Shown one piece after another: positions 46,591 through 56,113 of a stretch of DNA of 64,000 nt; within the stretch, counting starts at the first letter, position 1; each line of letters opens with the position of its first letter. The notes below the pieces were generated by a model, which had not been told where the DNA came from, did no database searches, and saw nothing but the letters and a program-made list of their open reading frames with translations. The position numbers and the translations under genes are program-made. This DNA is from Rhizobium grahamii CCGE 502 (GTDB lineage Bacteria; Pseudomonadota; Alphaproteobacteria; Rhizobiales; Rhizobiaceae): positions 310,001-374,000 of the forward strand of contig NZ_AEYE02000014.1 in NCBI RefSeq assembly GCF_000298315.2. The letters are read 5' to 3'.

Positions 46591-47394
46591 GTGAAGATCC
46601 TCATTATCAGTCGGAAAGCCGAGGAAAAAAGACGAGAGTTTCAATCGCGGCAAATGCAAAAGCTGGGACTGGATTTCGAGTTTCTGGACGCGTTCGAAGC
46701 ACGCGACCTGTCCGTCGAAGAGTGCCAGAAGGCAGCAAACACCTGGCCGAGCCCGACACTGCGCGAGGATGTCGCCTGCTTCACCTCGCACAGGATGGCT
46801 TGGAAAGTCATCATCGAACGAAACGAACGAACACTGATCCTCGAAGACGACGCGGTATTATCCGAGAACTTTACTGACGCGATCAGGAGCATCAAAGGCA
46901 GCGGCGACAACTGGGACCGGGTCTACGATCTGGAATTCGCGCCTCGCCCACATATCCTTGCAAGGTCACCTGTTTGGACTGATGGCATCCATCGCGCGAC
47001 GCGGGTGTTTCAGAACCGCGTCGGCACCGCCGCCTATATCATCGGTCCGCGTGCGGCTGCGAAAATGCTGGAAGACACCAAGAACTACGCCCTCATCGAC
47101 GCCTATTTCTGGCATCGCGCATGGCTGAAGGCATACCAGATCGAGCCGGCACCCGTCGTCCAGATGCAATTCCTCGACGGTAGCGCCGACAGGTCGGCGT
47201 TTGTGCGCAAATCGATAGACCGGGCTTTCACGCCGCAAAGCAGGCTGCGCAAAAATCTGTTGCGGCTCTGGCTTGAAGGCATCAAGGCGAGAAATCTTGT
47301 CAGAGGCTGGCTCGGCGGCGAAAAGCGCCCGCTGCAGATCGACCGGGCGAGCTTTGTGTCCGATGCCGAGCTGGCAGCGACGGCTTCCGCCTAG
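46591..47394 (+). CDS. Family 25 glycosyltransferase (LPS modification type)
   Basis: 267 residues with a GTG start. GT25 landmarks: 'KILIISRKAEEKRREF' at the start, 'SRQMQKLGLDFEFLDA', 'VACFTSHRMAWKVI' and the DxD-like 'TLILEDDAVLSENF'. Relatives add galactose or glucose to lipooligosaccharide. GTG 46591 with GGAG 5 nt upstream is chosen; the frame is open to 46435, but that stretch lacks family similarity. No other polysaccharide gene is adjacent, so the target is open. Confidence 0.87.
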   Translation: MKILIISRKAEEKRREFQSRQMQKLGLDFEFLDAFEARDLSVEECQKAANTWPSPTLREDVACFTSHRMAWKVIIERNERTLILEDDAVLSENFTDAIRSIKGSGDNWDRVYDLEFAPRPHILARSPVWTDGIHRATRVFQNRVGTAAYIIGPRAAAKMLEDTKNYALIDAYFWHRAWLKAYQIEPAPVVQMQFLDGSADRSAFVRKSIDRAFTPQSRLRKNLLRLWLEGIKARNLVRGWLGGEKRPLQIDRASFVSDAELAATASA

Positions 47395-47418
47395 TCACTG
47401 CCCGCTGCCCCATAGCCG

Positions 47419-47883
47419 CTAGCCGCGGCCGCGGTAGGTCGCAACGCCCTGATCCGGCAGCCACACGCCCTCGGGCGGCTTGCCGGTCTGCCAGAAGACG
47501 TCGATCGGAATGCCCCCGCGCGGATACCAGTAAGCGCCGATCCTCAGCCACTTCGGATCGAGCAACTCGACCAGCCGCTTGGCGATATAGACCGAGCAAT
47601 CCTCGTGGAAGGCACCATGGTTGCGGAACGCATGCAGAAAAAGTTTCAGCGACTTCGATTCCACCAACCATTCGTCCGGGATGTAGTCGATGACGATATG
47701 GGCGAAATCCGGCTGACCGGTCATCGGGCAAAGCGACGTGAACTCCGGCGCCGTGAAGCGGACGACATAGTCGGTGCCGACGTGGCTCGCGGGCACCTTC
47801 TCCAGCACCGCTTCCTCGGGTGACTTGGGTGATTCCGTCTGGCTGCCCAGCATGGACAGGTTGGATACGTCTGTTGTGGGCAT
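47419..47883 (-). CDS. queF: preQ1 synthase (NADPH-dependent 7-cyano-7-deazaguanine reductase)
   Basis: Reduces preQ0 to preQ1 for queuosine in tRNA. 154 residues, the short unimodular form. The catalytic Cys is in '[14 protein letters not shown]', followed by the QueF motif '[22 protein letters not shown]', which holds the conserved substrate and NADPH residues. It begins 1 nt after the stop of the upstream CDF transporter gene, so the two share a transcript. No other queuosine gene is in the window. Confidence 0.94.
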   Translation of the reverse strand: MPTTDVSNLSMLGSQTESPKSPEEAVLEKVPASHVGTDYVVRFTAPEFTSLCPMTGQPDFAHIVIDYIPDEWLVESKSLKLFLHAFRNHGAFHEDCSVYIAKRLVELLDPKWLRIGAYWYPRGGIPIDVFWQTGKPPEGVWLPDQGVATYRGRG

Positions 47884-47884
47884 T

Positions 47885-48798
47885 CAAGCCTCCTTGATGA
47901 CTTTGACGCGAATGCCGTGGGCCTTTTCGCCTTCGGGTTCCACGTGAATGGCGATGCTGGAGCCCGGATGCACGGTACGGATGGCATCTTCAAGGCGATC
48001 GCAGATATCGTGCGCCTGCCTTACAGACATGGCGGCGGGCACGACAAGATGGAAATCGACGAAGGTGACGGCGCCCGCGCGCCTGGTCTTCAGATCGTGA
48101 ACCCCGATTGAGCCTGCAGCGTGGGTGGCAATGGCCTGCTTGATCGCCTCTTCCTCTTCGAGTGTGACGGCCTGATCCATCAACCCGCCAATCGAATGCG
48201 AGATGACCTTCCAGCCCTGATAGAGAATGTTGATGGCGACCAGGATCGCGAGCACGGGGTCGAAGATCGCGTAACCGGTGGCCAGCGCCAGCAGCAGACC
48301 GACGAGGACTCCGACGGACGTGACGACGTCGGACATGATGTGCTGGCCGTCCGCTGTCAGCGCTGCCGAGCGGTACTTGCGCCCGGTCCGGATCAGCAAC
48401 TGCGCCCAAACCGCATTGATCACGCCGGCCACAAAGTTGATGGCAAGACCGAGTGCCGGCGCATCCAGCATGCGTGGTTCGGCGAGATGACCGATCGCCT
48501 CATTGACGATCAACAGCGCCGCGACCACGATCAGCACGCCCTCGGTAACCGCCGAAAGGTATTCCGCCTTATGATGACCGAAGGGATGATCGTGGTCGGC
48601 CGGTTTTTGGGCATAGCGGATAACGAAGAATGCGATGAAGGCGGCGACAACGTTCACCGTCGATTCCAGTCCGTCCGACAGCAGCGCCACCGAACCGGTC
48701 ACCCACCATGCAACCATCTTCAGACCCATGACGCCGAGCGACATCGGGATCCCCCAGAGCGCCAGCCTCCGAACCGTGAGATTTCCTTTTTCGTTCAT
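47885..48798 (-). CDS. Cation diffusion facilitator (metal efflux)
   Basis: About 304 residues with six helices. Metal-binding motifs are 'SDGLESTVNVV' in helix 2, 'DHPFGHHKAEYLSAV' in the following loop and 'HIMSDVVTSVGVLVG' in helix 5; the His-rich loop and Asp pairs fit a Zn2+/Co2+/Fe2+/H+ antiporter. The cytoplasmic ferredoxin-like domain ends the protein. ATG 48798 gives the normal 'MNEKGNLTVRRLALWG' start. The stop lies directly before queF. The precise metal cannot be read from sequence. Confidence 0.9.
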
Positions 48799-48866
48799 AT
48801 CGATACCCCTGCGCCGATCTTCAGTGCGGATGCGAACGAATTGCAGAAACCATGCCATTCAAACGC

Positions 48867-48898
48867 AAAACCGCCCACGCGAAAATCGCGCAGGCGGC
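48867..48898 (-). terminator. Rho-independent terminator of the molybdenum hydroxylase operon
   Basis: On the minus strand the hairpin CCGCC...GGCGG (48897-48893 with 48875-48871) has an inner GCGCG/CGCGT stem and a TTTT tail. It lies downstream of the dihaem cytochrome gene ending at 49037. Confidence 0.7.
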
Positions 48899-49036
48899 CA
48901 ATGGCCGGTGATATGTGCCAAAATGCTTATTTTGTCAAACAGCCTATGCGAAATCCTAACCCGCGCTCCACCGAAAAGTTGACCGACTTTCCGCAATACT
49001 CTGGGCGGCTAAGTGCCGGATGTTACAAGCGCCTCG

Positions 49037-49684
49037 TCAACTTGCGGGGCACGCTGCGCCTGTTTCAATCCAGGCCCTGATCAAATCGCCGAACTCCGCT
49101 TGGGTGCCGGGCGCCGCCTCACGTCCCTCGCCCGGATTCCAGCCCCAACCGACGAGGCTGTCATGGGCCATGTGCTCGAGGAGCTGGTTCGTATCCTTGC
49201 CGCCGTTACGCTTCGGGTCCTTGATCTGTTCGCATATCTCACCAAGCGACTTGCCGACCCAGGCCATTTCGATCGGCGCAAGATGCCAGGACGGATTGCC
49301 GGGAATGCTTTTGAGCGTCGGCGATTGGCCAACAATGGTGGCATTATCGGCTCCATGGCATGTGTTGCACATCATGCCAGGCACACCCATCCCGCCCTCG
49401 CCGCGCGTGACTGGCGGCTGGTGCGGATGCATGGCCATCGTTTGCAGCGGCCTGTCGCCGGCCGGATGACAATTCAGACACCGGGGATGCTCGATCACCT
49501 TGCCGGCTTCCTGGAAGAGCGCGACCGACCGCGCCTTCTGATCGGTAATCTCGGCGAAGGAAGCTGCCGGCTTAAGCGTCGACTTTTCAGCCGGCACCTG
49601 CGCGAGTGCCATGAGCGAAACCGGCAGAGCCGCAAAAAGGGACATGCCACCTGCCATGCAGGCGATCGCCAATCTGCTTTTCAT
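49037..49684 (-). CDS. Periplasmic dihaem cytochrome c, partner of molybdenum hydroxylase
   Basis: 215 residues with a signal peptide ending near residue 28 ('SLMALA'). Two haem-binding motifs are present, 'CLNCH' near 70 and 'CNTCH' near 107, with several Met and His residues that could be axial ligands. It is the third gene after a 2Fe-2S protein and a molybdopterin subunit; in that arrangement the cytochrome accepts electrons from the hydroxylase. The gap to the upstream gene is 10 nt, and a terminator follows at 48867-48898. Confidence 0.87.
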   Translation of the reverse strand: MKSRLAIACMAGGMSLFAALPVSLMALAQVPAEKSTLKPAASFAEITDQKARSVALFQEAGKVIEHPRCLNCHPAGDRPLQTMAMHPHQPPVTRGEGGMGVPGMMCNTCHGADNATIVGQSPTLKSIPGNPSWHLAPIEMAWVGKSLGEICEQIKDPKRNGGKDTNQLLEHMAHDSLVGWGWNPGEGREAAPGTQAEFGDLIRAWIETGAACPAS

Positions 49685-49694
49685 CTCCGCGCCC

Positions 49695-51854
49695 TCAGCT
49701 TGTTGCTACGGCGACGATTGGGAGACTACGAACCGGTGAACCGGTCAGCCGCCTCCAGGCATTCGCCGTTGCTGGTCCGACGGGCGGAACACCCGGCTCA
49801 CCGACCCCGGTGGGACGCTCGCCGGATTTAATGATAGCCACCTCCACATGCGGCATTTCGTTTATGCGGATCGAACGATAGTCGTGGAAGTTGGACTGCA
49901 TGATCGAACCACCCTTGCCGAGCGTCACCGCGTCGAACAGCACAGCGCCGAGCCCATAGCCGATGCCGCCTTCCATCTGCGCCTTGATGACATTCGGATT
50001 GATCGCAATGCCGCAATCGACCGCGCACCAGACCTTATGTACCCGAGGCACGCCGTCAGCACCGGCGGATACCTCGACCACTTGACCAACATAGGTACCG
50101 AAGCTCTTGACCACCGCAACACCGCGTTGCCGACCTTCCGGCACTTTGGCGCCCCAATCGGCAAGTTCGGCCGCTTTCTTCAGAACCCCGGCATAGCGCG
50201 GATCTTCCGTCAGTTGCTGAAGCCGCGCCTCGACCGGATCCTTGCCCGCCATCTGAAACAGTTCGTCAAGGAAGGTCTCGACCGCAAAGCCCGTATGCGT
50301 ATGGCCGACCGAACGCCACCAGAGCGGCGGCACGGCAAGCTTCACATTATGCGAGACGACTCTGAGGTTCGGCACGTCATAGGGAAGTTCGGAAGCACCT
50401 TCGACTGAAGTGCTGTCGAGATCGGCCTTACCGAGGATCGATTGCCCGACGATTGCCTGATCCCAGGCAACGATGCGGCCATCCGCATTGATCGCGCCAC
50501 GCATCTTGTGAAGATACATCGGGCGGTAGTAGCCGCCGCGAATATCATCTTCGCGCGTCCACATGTGCTTGACGGGTCGCGAGCGATCGGTTGCCGCATA
50601 GACCGTCGCAGCTTCCTGCATATAAGGTGAGCCGAACTGAGCCTTACGCCCGAAGCTTCCGCCGGTGATTTGGGTATTCAATCGAACCTTTGATGGATCG
50701 AGACCGACGACCTTTGCAGCCGTATTCCGATCCATACCGGGGAACTGAGCCCCGTTGTAGACATCGAGGCTGCCATCGGCGGCCTTGATGAAAACGGCGT
50801 CAAGCGGCTCCATCGGTGCATGGGCCAGGAAAGGGAAAACAATCTGTGCTTCAAGAATCTTTAGCCCGTTTTCGCCGAAGGCCTTCTCGACATCGCCCTT
50901 GTCTGCGGCAATGATACCCTTGTCCGTCAGAGCTTTGGCATAATCGGTAGCGAGCTGTTCGCTGGAGCGTGTCTCCGCATTGGAAAGATCCCAATCGACC
51001 TTCAGAACCGAACGCCCCTTCAATGCGGCGAAAGTGTTGTCGGCATAGACGGCAACACCTTGAGGCAATTGCTTGACGTCGACGACACCCTTCACCTTGC
51101 GCGTTTCGCTGTCGTCGAAGGATTTGACCGCTGCTCCGAAGTGGTCCGGGTGAGCGACCACCGCGACCAGCAAGTTGTCCGGCACGATGTCCAACGTGAA
51201 GATTGCTTTGCCATTGGTCTTCGAAACGGTGTCTAATTTTGGTAATTCCTGCCCGATCAACGTGAATGTCGCGGGGTCCTTCAGTTTGACATCGACGGGC
51301 GGCTTCATGGTCGCGGCCTTCGTGGAAAGCGCGCCGAAGCCGCTTTCCCTGCCAGAACCGGCGTGCTTCACACGGCCTTTCTCGACGGTAATCTCGCTTG
51401 CCGGAACGCTCCATTCGTCGGCAGCGGCCGCCACAAGCATGGCGCGTACGGTGGCTCCAGCCTTGCGGAACTGTTCGTAGGAATTGGCGATCGATGTCGA
51501 GCCGCCTGTACCCTGCAGCCCGAAGGCGAGGTTGGCGTAGATCTTGTCATCGGCGGGCGAGTGCACGGCACGCATCTGTTCCCAGTCTGCGTCGAGTTCT
51601 TCAGCAACGAGCGTGGCAAGCCCGGTAAATGGCCCTTGTCCCATCTCGATATGCTTCGAAAGGACTGTCACCGTATTGTCGGTTCCGACTTTTACGAAAG
51701 TGTTGAGCGCTATCAGTTCGTCCGGTCCGCCAGCTTGCTCGCCGCTTTCGGCGGCAAAGGCGGCAATTTTCGGCACCAGCGTGAATCCGATCACGAGACC
51801 ACCGCTTCCGGCGAGGAAAGCTCGGCGCGTAGTTGAAATCGCTTGGATCGTCAT
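49695..51854 (-). CDS. Tat-exported molybdopterin subunit (isoquinoline 1-oxidoreductase/aldehyde oxidase type)
   Basis: 719-residue molybdenum hydroxylase of the IorB group of the xanthine oxidase family. The N-terminus 'TTRRAFLAGSGGLVIGF' is a twin-arginine signal, so the enzyme works in the periplasm. 'ITGGSFGRKAQFGSPYMQEAA', 'PLWWRSVGHTHTGFAVETFLDEL' and the C-terminal 'GVGEPGVPPVGPATANA' (with the catalytic Glu) are family landmarks. The substrate, a heterocycle or aldehyde, is unknown. It sits between its 2Fe-2S subunit (3 nt upstream) and a dihaem cytochrome. Confidence 0.93.
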   Translation of the reverse strand: MTIQAISTTRRAFLAGSGGLVIGFTLVPKIAAFAAESGEQAGGPDELIALNTFVKVGTDNTVTVLSKHIEMGQGPFTGLATLVAEELDADWEQMRAVHSPADDKIYANLAFGLQGTGGSTSIANSYEQFRKAGATVRAMLVAAAADEWSVPASEITVEKGRVKHAGSGRESGFGALSTKAATMKPPVDVKLKDPATFTLIGQELPKLDTVSKTNGKAIFTLDIVPDNLLVAVVAHPDHFGAAVKSFDDSETRKVKGVVDVKQLPQGVAVYADNTFAALKGRSVLKVDWDLSNAETRSSEQLATDYAKALTDKGIIAADKGDVEKAFGENGLKILEAQIVFPFLAHAPMEPLDAVFIKAADGSLDVYNGAQFPGMDRNTAAKVVGLDPSKVRLNTQITGGSFGRKAQFGSPYMQEAATVYAATDRSRPVKHMWTREDDIRGGYYRPMYLHKMRGAINADGRIVAWDQAIVGQSILGKADLDSTSVEGASELPYDVPNLRVVSHNVKLAVPPLWWRSVGHTHTGFAVETFLDELFQMAGKDPVEARLQQLTEDPRYAGVLKKAAELADWGAKVPEGRQRGVAVVKSFGTYVGQVVEVSAGADGVPRVHKVWCAVDCGIAINPNVIKAQMEGGIGYGLGAVLFDAVTLGKGGSIMQSNFHDYRSIRINEMPHVEVAIIKSGERPTGVGEPGVPPVGPATANAWRRLTGSPVRSLPIVAVATS

Positions 51855-51857
51855 GGC

Positions 51858-52316
51858 TCAGCCCTCCATCGAAGCGGCGGCGTTGTGGATAGCCGCTCGT
51901 ATCCGGTGGTAGGTGGCGCACCGACAGATGTTTCCGGCCATCGCGCCGTCGATGTCCTCGTCGGTCGGCTTCGGAATATTCTGCAGGAGCGAGACAGCCG
52001 ACATGATCTGGCCAGATTGACAATATCCACATTGCGGCACGTCGATGGCGATCCAGGCAGCCCTCACGGCCTCGGCTTCCTTGCCTTCGACCCCTTCGAC
52101 GGTAACGATGTCGGAGCCTTCCGCCGCGGAAATCGGCGTGATGCAGGAGCGGCGCGTAAAGCCGTCCATGTGAACGGTACATGCACCGCATTGGGCCACG
52201 CCGCAGCCGTACTTCGTGCCTGTCAGTTTCTCGAAATCGCGAATGACCCAAAGTAGCGGAGTGTCCGGATCACCGTCGAAAGTTGTCGTCTGTCCATTGA
52301 GCGTGAAAGTAACCAT
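51858..52316 (-). CDS. 2Fe-2S subunit of molybdenum hydroxylase (IorA type)
   Basis: 152 residues. The plant-type 2Fe-2S ligands are in '[17 protein letters not shown]', and the second cluster in '[11 protein letters not shown]' and '[10 protein letters not shown]'. Both clusters are complete. It has no signal peptide and is presumably exported together with the Tat-signal-bearing large subunit, whose gene starts 3 nt later. First gene of the three-gene operon. Confidence 0.94.
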   Translation of the reverse strand: MVTFTLNGQTTTFDGDPDTPLLWVIRDFEKLTGTKYGCGVAQCGACTVHMDGFTRRSCITPISAAEGSDIVTVEGVEGKEAEAVRAAWIAIDVPQCGYCQSGQIMSAVSLLQNIPKPTDEDIDGAMAGNICRCATYHRIRAAIHNAAASMEG

Positions 52317-52516
52317 CGTCGAGCCTCAATTTCTCGGCCGGACCCGCTGCGGGCCCAGCGAGCATCGCACGACGGCTAAGCTAGGGCATCACGGAGGCTT
52401 GACCATGCGTTAGCGATAAAGGTTGCGTTACCGAAGGCCGACCCAACATATCTGGAGAGCGCGTAGCTCCGCGGTGGACATCGATCCAGATCAGTTGAGC
52501 AGAGTTGACAAGGTCG

Positions 52517-53236
52517 TCAGGAGCTCTCTGCCGAGCCCACGGCGCCTAAAGACACCGAAATGCAGCTGCTTTCAACAGCGATGCTGATTGTTTGCGGCCA
52601 GCGAAGCAGGGCGGCCTCGCCAGCTGGCGTCAATGCATAGACGCCCTTCTCCTGGCGCTCGAACCAGCCATAGACATTGCCAAGCAGGATGTTGCCCGCA
52701 TCCGGCGCGAGCGCTTTCATGTCGCGGGGCCGCACCAGCCCTTGCTGTAGCGCAGCGGCGCAGAGCAGAGCCCGCTGTCGGTAGGCGGTCATGACAGGGG
52801 CGCGCGAGCCGCCGCCGACTGCCGGATCACCGCGCCGACGCCGATGCTCTCTAACAAGCCGCGACCGACGCTTCGGATTGGTGCGCGGCATCGGCGAGAC
52901 TGAGCTGACGATGACACTGACCTCGCCGGCATCGGAGACACCGAGCATACCGATCCCCAGCCGACGGCAGAGATCGCGATAGCGCTTGTCAGCCTCGCGC
53001 CCCCGTCCCTTGGCGGAAACGCGGGCGGCGATCCACACTTCATCGCTTACCGCTGCTCGATCGACCGCCTGTAGCACAAGTTCGAGGTTGAAACTCAACT
53101 TCAATTCACACACCACGACGACGGGCGGCTCTCCCTCGCTCAGGCCGACGAGATCGCATCCGCCGATCTCGCCCTTCACGACATAGCCCGCTGCCTCCAG
53201 GAAGGCTTTGACCGGCAGATAGAGCGCGGTTTCCAT
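52517..53236 (-). CDS. DUF2161 putative PD-(D/E)XK nuclease
   Basis: 239 residues. A PD-(D/E)XK core is visible near the start: 'VKGEIGGCDLVGLSEGEPPVVVVCELKLSFN' gives the Asp and the E-x-K pair. A basic linker ('SRLVREHRRRRGD') leads to a C-terminal winged-helix-like part ('GVYALTPAGEAALLRWP'). It could be a nuclease or DNA-binding protein, but no partner methylase or repair gene is nearby. It starts 10 nt after the 78-residue gene and probably shares its transcript. Confidence 0.83.
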   Translation of the reverse strand: METALYLPVKAFLEAAGYVVKGEIGGCDLVGLSEGEPPVVVVCELKLSFNLELVLQAVDRAAVSDEVWIAARVSAKGRGREADKRYRDLCRRLGIGMLGVSDAGEVSVIVSSVSPMPRTNPKRRSRLVREHRRRRGDPAVGGGSRAPVMTAYRQRALLCAAALQQGLVRPRDMKALAPDAGNILLGNVYGWFERQEKGVYALTPAGEAALLRWPQTISIAVESSCISVSLGAVGSAESS

Positions 53237-53246
53237 TGCGCTTTAA

Positions 53247-53483
53247 TCAGGAATTGAGGTCGGCAATTTCACCGTGCCGGGCAAGCAGCCGCGGCGACGA
53301 CATATCACCGGTCTCCTCGTCGACCATAACGGCATAGGCCGCAACACCGACGAAGCGCAGGGCCATCGAGGTCGCAATCTTTTCCGCGCTGACCGCGTTC
53401 GATGCCTGGCGCATCTCGCCTGGCACGAGGTTGCCGCGGTTCTTGCGGTACGGGAGGACGATAAACTTCTCAGCATTGGCCAC
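53247..53483 (-). CDS. Small hypothetical protein upstream of DUF2161 gene
   Basis: 78 residues from GTG 53483, which has GAGG about 9 nt upstream; the frame is open further to 53618, but that part looks non-coding. The sequence 'NAEKFIVLPYRKNRGNLVPGEMRQASNAVSAEKIATSMALRFVGVAAYAVMVDEETGDM' has the look of a small alpha/beta protein. I recognise no family. The 10-nt spacing to the putative nuclease gene suggests a functional pair. Confidence 0.65.
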   Translation of the reverse strand: MANAEKFIVLPYRKNRGNLVPGEMRQASNAVSAEKIATSMALRFVGVAAYAVMVDEETGDMSSPRLLARHGEIADLNS

Positions 53484-53660
53484 GATGATATCCTCATTAT
53501 CGTTCTTGAAATGTTCTGATTTGACGTCAGAAGTCAACCGCGTAACGCCATGGGCACTGACCTCTGGGAGCGTCGACCGAATGTGCTTTCCTCGACCAGA
53601 GGAAAGCACATCTCCCAATTCAGAAATTGCCAGCTCAGAAAATCCCGAGTGCTGTCGCGC

Positions 53661-55850
53661 TCACGCGGCCTTGGTCTTTGCCTTGCGGGACAAATGCGCG
53701 ACGACGTTTTCGATCATCCGCATACCGGCATCGCCGCCAAGCGTCATGATCGATTCAGGGTGGAACTGCACCGCGGCGATCGGTTCCTTCTCGTGCTCGA
53801 TACCCATGATCGTGCCGTCTTCGCTTTCCGCGGTGATGATGAAGTCACGCGGCAGCGTCGAGGGATCGGCAAAGATCGAGTGATAGCGCCCGACCGTCAC
53901 TTCCTTGCCGAGACCCGAAAACACGATGCCGGGTTCCAACACGCGGATGCGCGACGGCTTGCCGTGCATCGGCAGCGCCAGATGCCTGAGTTCGCCACCA
54001 TAGGCTTCCGCCAATGCCTGCAGGCCAAGGCAGACGCCGAAAATCGGTAGGTTGCGCGCCCGCGCCTTCTTGATCGTCGCCTTGCAATCGAAGTCCTTCG
54101 GATTGCCCGGCCCCGGCGAGAGTACAACGAGATCGGGATCCAACCGGTCGAAAATTTCTTCCGGCACCGGAGTGCGCACGGTCGAAACCGTCGCTCCCGT
54201 CTGGCGGAAGTAATTGGCGAGCGTGTGGACGAAGCTGTCTTCGTGATCGACGAGCAGGATCTTGACGCCCTTGCCGACGGCAGCGACGTCGCGGCTAACC
54301 TTGCTGGAATTACCGGCCTTGGCATCGCGGATGGCGGAAAGCATGGCGGAGGCCTTCAGTTCGGTTTCGGCTTCTTCTTCGTTCGGATCGGAATCGTTGA
54401 GCAAGGTCGCCCCTGCCCGCACTTCGGCGATCCCGTCCTTGATGCGAACCGTACGCAGCGTCAGACCGGTGTTCATGTCGCCGTTGAAGCCGACCATGCC
54501 GATCGCGCCGCCATACCAGGCGCGCGGGCTCTTCTCGTGGCTTTCGATGAAGCGCATCGCCCAGAGCTTCGGCGCGCCGGTGACAGTCACCGCCCAGGCG
54601 TGGCTGAGGAAGCCGTCAAAGGCATCCATGTCGTCGCGCAGTCGGCCCTCAATATGATCGACGGTGTGGATCAATCGCGAATACATCTCGATCTGGCGGC
54701 GACCGATGACCTTCACCGAACCCGGCTCGCAAACGCGGCTCTTGTCGTTGCGGTCGACGTCCGAGCACATCGTCAGCTCGGATTCATCCTTCTTGGAGTT
54801 CAGGAGCTTCAGGATCTGCTCGCTGTCGGCGATCGGATCGTCGCCGCGCTTGATCGTGCCCGAGATCGGGCAGGTCTCGATGCGGCGACCGGAGACGCGT
54901 ACGAACATCTCAGGCGAGGCGCCGACCAGATATTCCTGCTTCCCAAGATTGATGAAGAAGGAATAGGGCGACGGATTGATCGCCTTCAACCGCTTGGAAA
55001 TGTCCGACGGCTTGCTGTCGCACCGCTCCATGAACTTCTGCCCAGGCACCACCTCGAAAAGGTCACCCTTGCGGAAGCTCTCCTTCGCCTTGACGACGAG
55101 GTCGGCATATTCCCCCGGGCGATGATCGCTCTTCGGCGGAATGGCGTCGGTGCGCTGGAATGGCTCGGCCGGAATGTCGCCGGCCTTGCCCTCTGTCGAC
55201 AGTCCGTCCTTTTCAAAATCGTAACGGGCAATCCAGGCCTTGGCCGAGTAGTTGTCGACGACGAGAATTTCGTCCGGCAGATAAAGCACCATATCGCGCT
55301 GGTCCGACGGGCGCGTCAGCTTCAGGTTGATCGCATCGAACTGGAAGGCGAGATCGTAGCCAAAGGCACCGTAGAACCCGAGGTTGGCATCCGCCTGCGA
55401 ATAAAAGAGGTCGGTGATGGCGCGCAGCACGGTGAAGACGGTTGGAATCTTCGAGCGCTCTTCTTCGGTAAAAGCGCGTTCCGGCGTCTTCACCGTAAGC
55501 TCGACGCGACGGGTCGTCGAAGCCCCAAGCACGAGGTCGGAATTCGCCTTCAGCCGCTCGGCGATAAAGGAGAGGATCACCTCGCCGCGCTCGTTGTAAG
55601 CCTCGATCCAAACGTCGCGGCCATGGCAGGAGACCCCCAGCGGCGGATCGACGATGGCGGTGTCCCAACGGGTGTAGCGGCCCGGATATTCGTAATTCGA
55701 CGAGAAGACGGCGCCGCGGCGCTCGTCGAGTTTGTCGACATAGGACGAGACCGCATCGCCATAGGGGATCGCCCGCCGCTGCCGGGTGACGGTGATGCCA
55801 CCTCGGGTCTCGTAGATTTCCGCTCCGTCATCCCGAAGGATCGTTACCAT
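53661..55850 (-). CDS. trpE(G): Fused anthranilate synthase, components I and II
   Basis: Makes anthranilate from chorismate, the first step of tryptophan synthesis. 729 residues: the TrpE part spans about 1-510 ('[15 protein letters not shown]', '[26 protein letters not shown]'), and the TrpG glutamine amidotransferase part about 525-725, with the Cys in '[16 protein letters not shown]' and the His-x-Glu in 'QFHPESIMT'. The fusion is characteristic of rhizobia. It lies behind a three-Trp leader peptide and a textbook attenuator, so it is controlled by transcription attenuation. Confidence 0.96.
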   Translation of the reverse strand: MVTILRDDGAEIYETRGGITVTRQRRAIPYGDAVSSYVDKLDERRGAVFSSNYEYPGRYTRWDTAIVDPPLGVSCHGRDVWIEAYNERGEVILSFIAERLKANSDLVLGASTTRRVELTVKTPERAFTEEERSKIPTVFTVLRAITDLFYSQADANLGFYGAFGYDLAFQFDAINLKLTRPSDQRDMVLYLPDEILVVDNYSAKAWIARYDFEKDGLSTEGKAGDIPAEPFQRTDAIPPKSDHRPGEYADLVVKAKESFRKGDLFEVVPGQKFMERCDSKPSDISKRLKAINPSPYSFFINLGKQEYLVGASPEMFVRVSGRRIETCPISGTIKRGDDPIADSEQILKLLNSKKDESELTMCSDVDRNDKSRVCEPGSVKVIGRRQIEMYSRLIHTVDHIEGRLRDDMDAFDGFLSHAWAVTVTGAPKLWAMRFIESHEKSPRAWYGGAIGMVGFNGDMNTGLTLRTVRIKDGIAEVRAGATLLNDSDPNEEEAETELKASAMLSAIRDAKAGNSSKVSRDVAAVGKGVKILLVDHEDSFVHTLANYFRQTGATVSTVRTPVPEEIFDRLDPDLVVLSPGPGNPKDFDCKATIKKARARNLPIFGVCLGLQALAEAYGGELRHLALPMHGKPSRIRVLEPGIVFSGLGKEVTVGRYHSIFADPSTLPRDFIITAESEDGTIMGIEHEKEPIAAVQFHPESIMTLGGDAGMRMIENVVAHLSRKAKTKAA

Positions 55851-55895
55851 TGTTCCACTCCGTTATCGGGGCCCGGATGACAGGCAGCCTTAAAA

Positions 55896-55928
55896 CAAAA
55901 AAAGCCGCCTGGCGTTTTCCGGGCGGCT
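55896..55928 (-). terminator. trp attenuator
   Basis: On the minus strand AGCCGCC (55928-55922) and GGCGGCT (55909-55903) form a 7-bp stem, followed by a run of seven T. An antiterminator is possible between GGCGGC just after the leader stop (55965-55960) and GCCGCC in the terminator's first arm (55927-55922). Confidence 0.88.
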
Positions 55929-55965
55929 CACTCGTCGTCTTTGGACACGATTGGTCGAGGCCGCC

Positions 55966-56010
55966 TCAGCGAGCCCACCACCAAACTGCAATGTTCAAGG
56001 ACGTGTTCAT
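55966..56010 (-). CDS. trpL: Tryptophan leader peptide
   Basis: A 14-codon open frame, MNTSLNIAVWWWAR, with three consecutive Trp codons and a TGA stop. It resembles the known Sinorhizobium meliloti TrpL (also ending WWWAR). When charged Trp-tRNA is scarce the ribosome stalls on TGGTGGTGG and the antiterminator forms. The ATG (56010) starts 8 nt after the -10 box, so the leader RNA is predicted to lack a 5' untranslated region, as reported for the S. meliloti transcript. Confidence 0.9.
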   Translation of the reverse strand: MNTSLNIAVWWWAR

Positions 56011-56018
56011 GGGCGAAA

Positions 56019-56047
56019 TTGTTAGCGTGAGATCGGACCAAGCGCAA
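56019..56047 (-). promoter_or_regulatory. trpL-trpE(G) promoter
   Basis: On the minus strand TTGCGC (56047-56042) and TAACAA (56024-56019) are separated by exactly 17 nt. The start of transcription should fall at or within a base or two of the leader ATG at 56010. Confidence 0.7.
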
Positions 56048-56064
56048 GTGCCGAATCCGGGAAC

Positions 56065-56090
56065 GAAAAAGGGCGGCACACAGCCGCCCT
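56065..56090 (-). terminator. Rho-independent terminator of shmR
   Basis: On the minus strand AGGGCGGC (56090-56083) and GCCGCCCT (56077-56070) form an 8-bp stem around a five-base loop, followed by TTTTT. It separates shmR from the trp promoter, which begins 18 nt further on. Confidence 0.85.
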
Positions 56091-56113
56091 TCGCATCATC
56101 GCCAAACTCTGGT

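Noticed and set aside
54225-55880. A 551-codon plus-strand frame antisense to trpE(G)
   Set aside because: Arg/His/Asp-rich with no recognisable domain; the opposite strand encodes an unmistakable anthranilate synthase.
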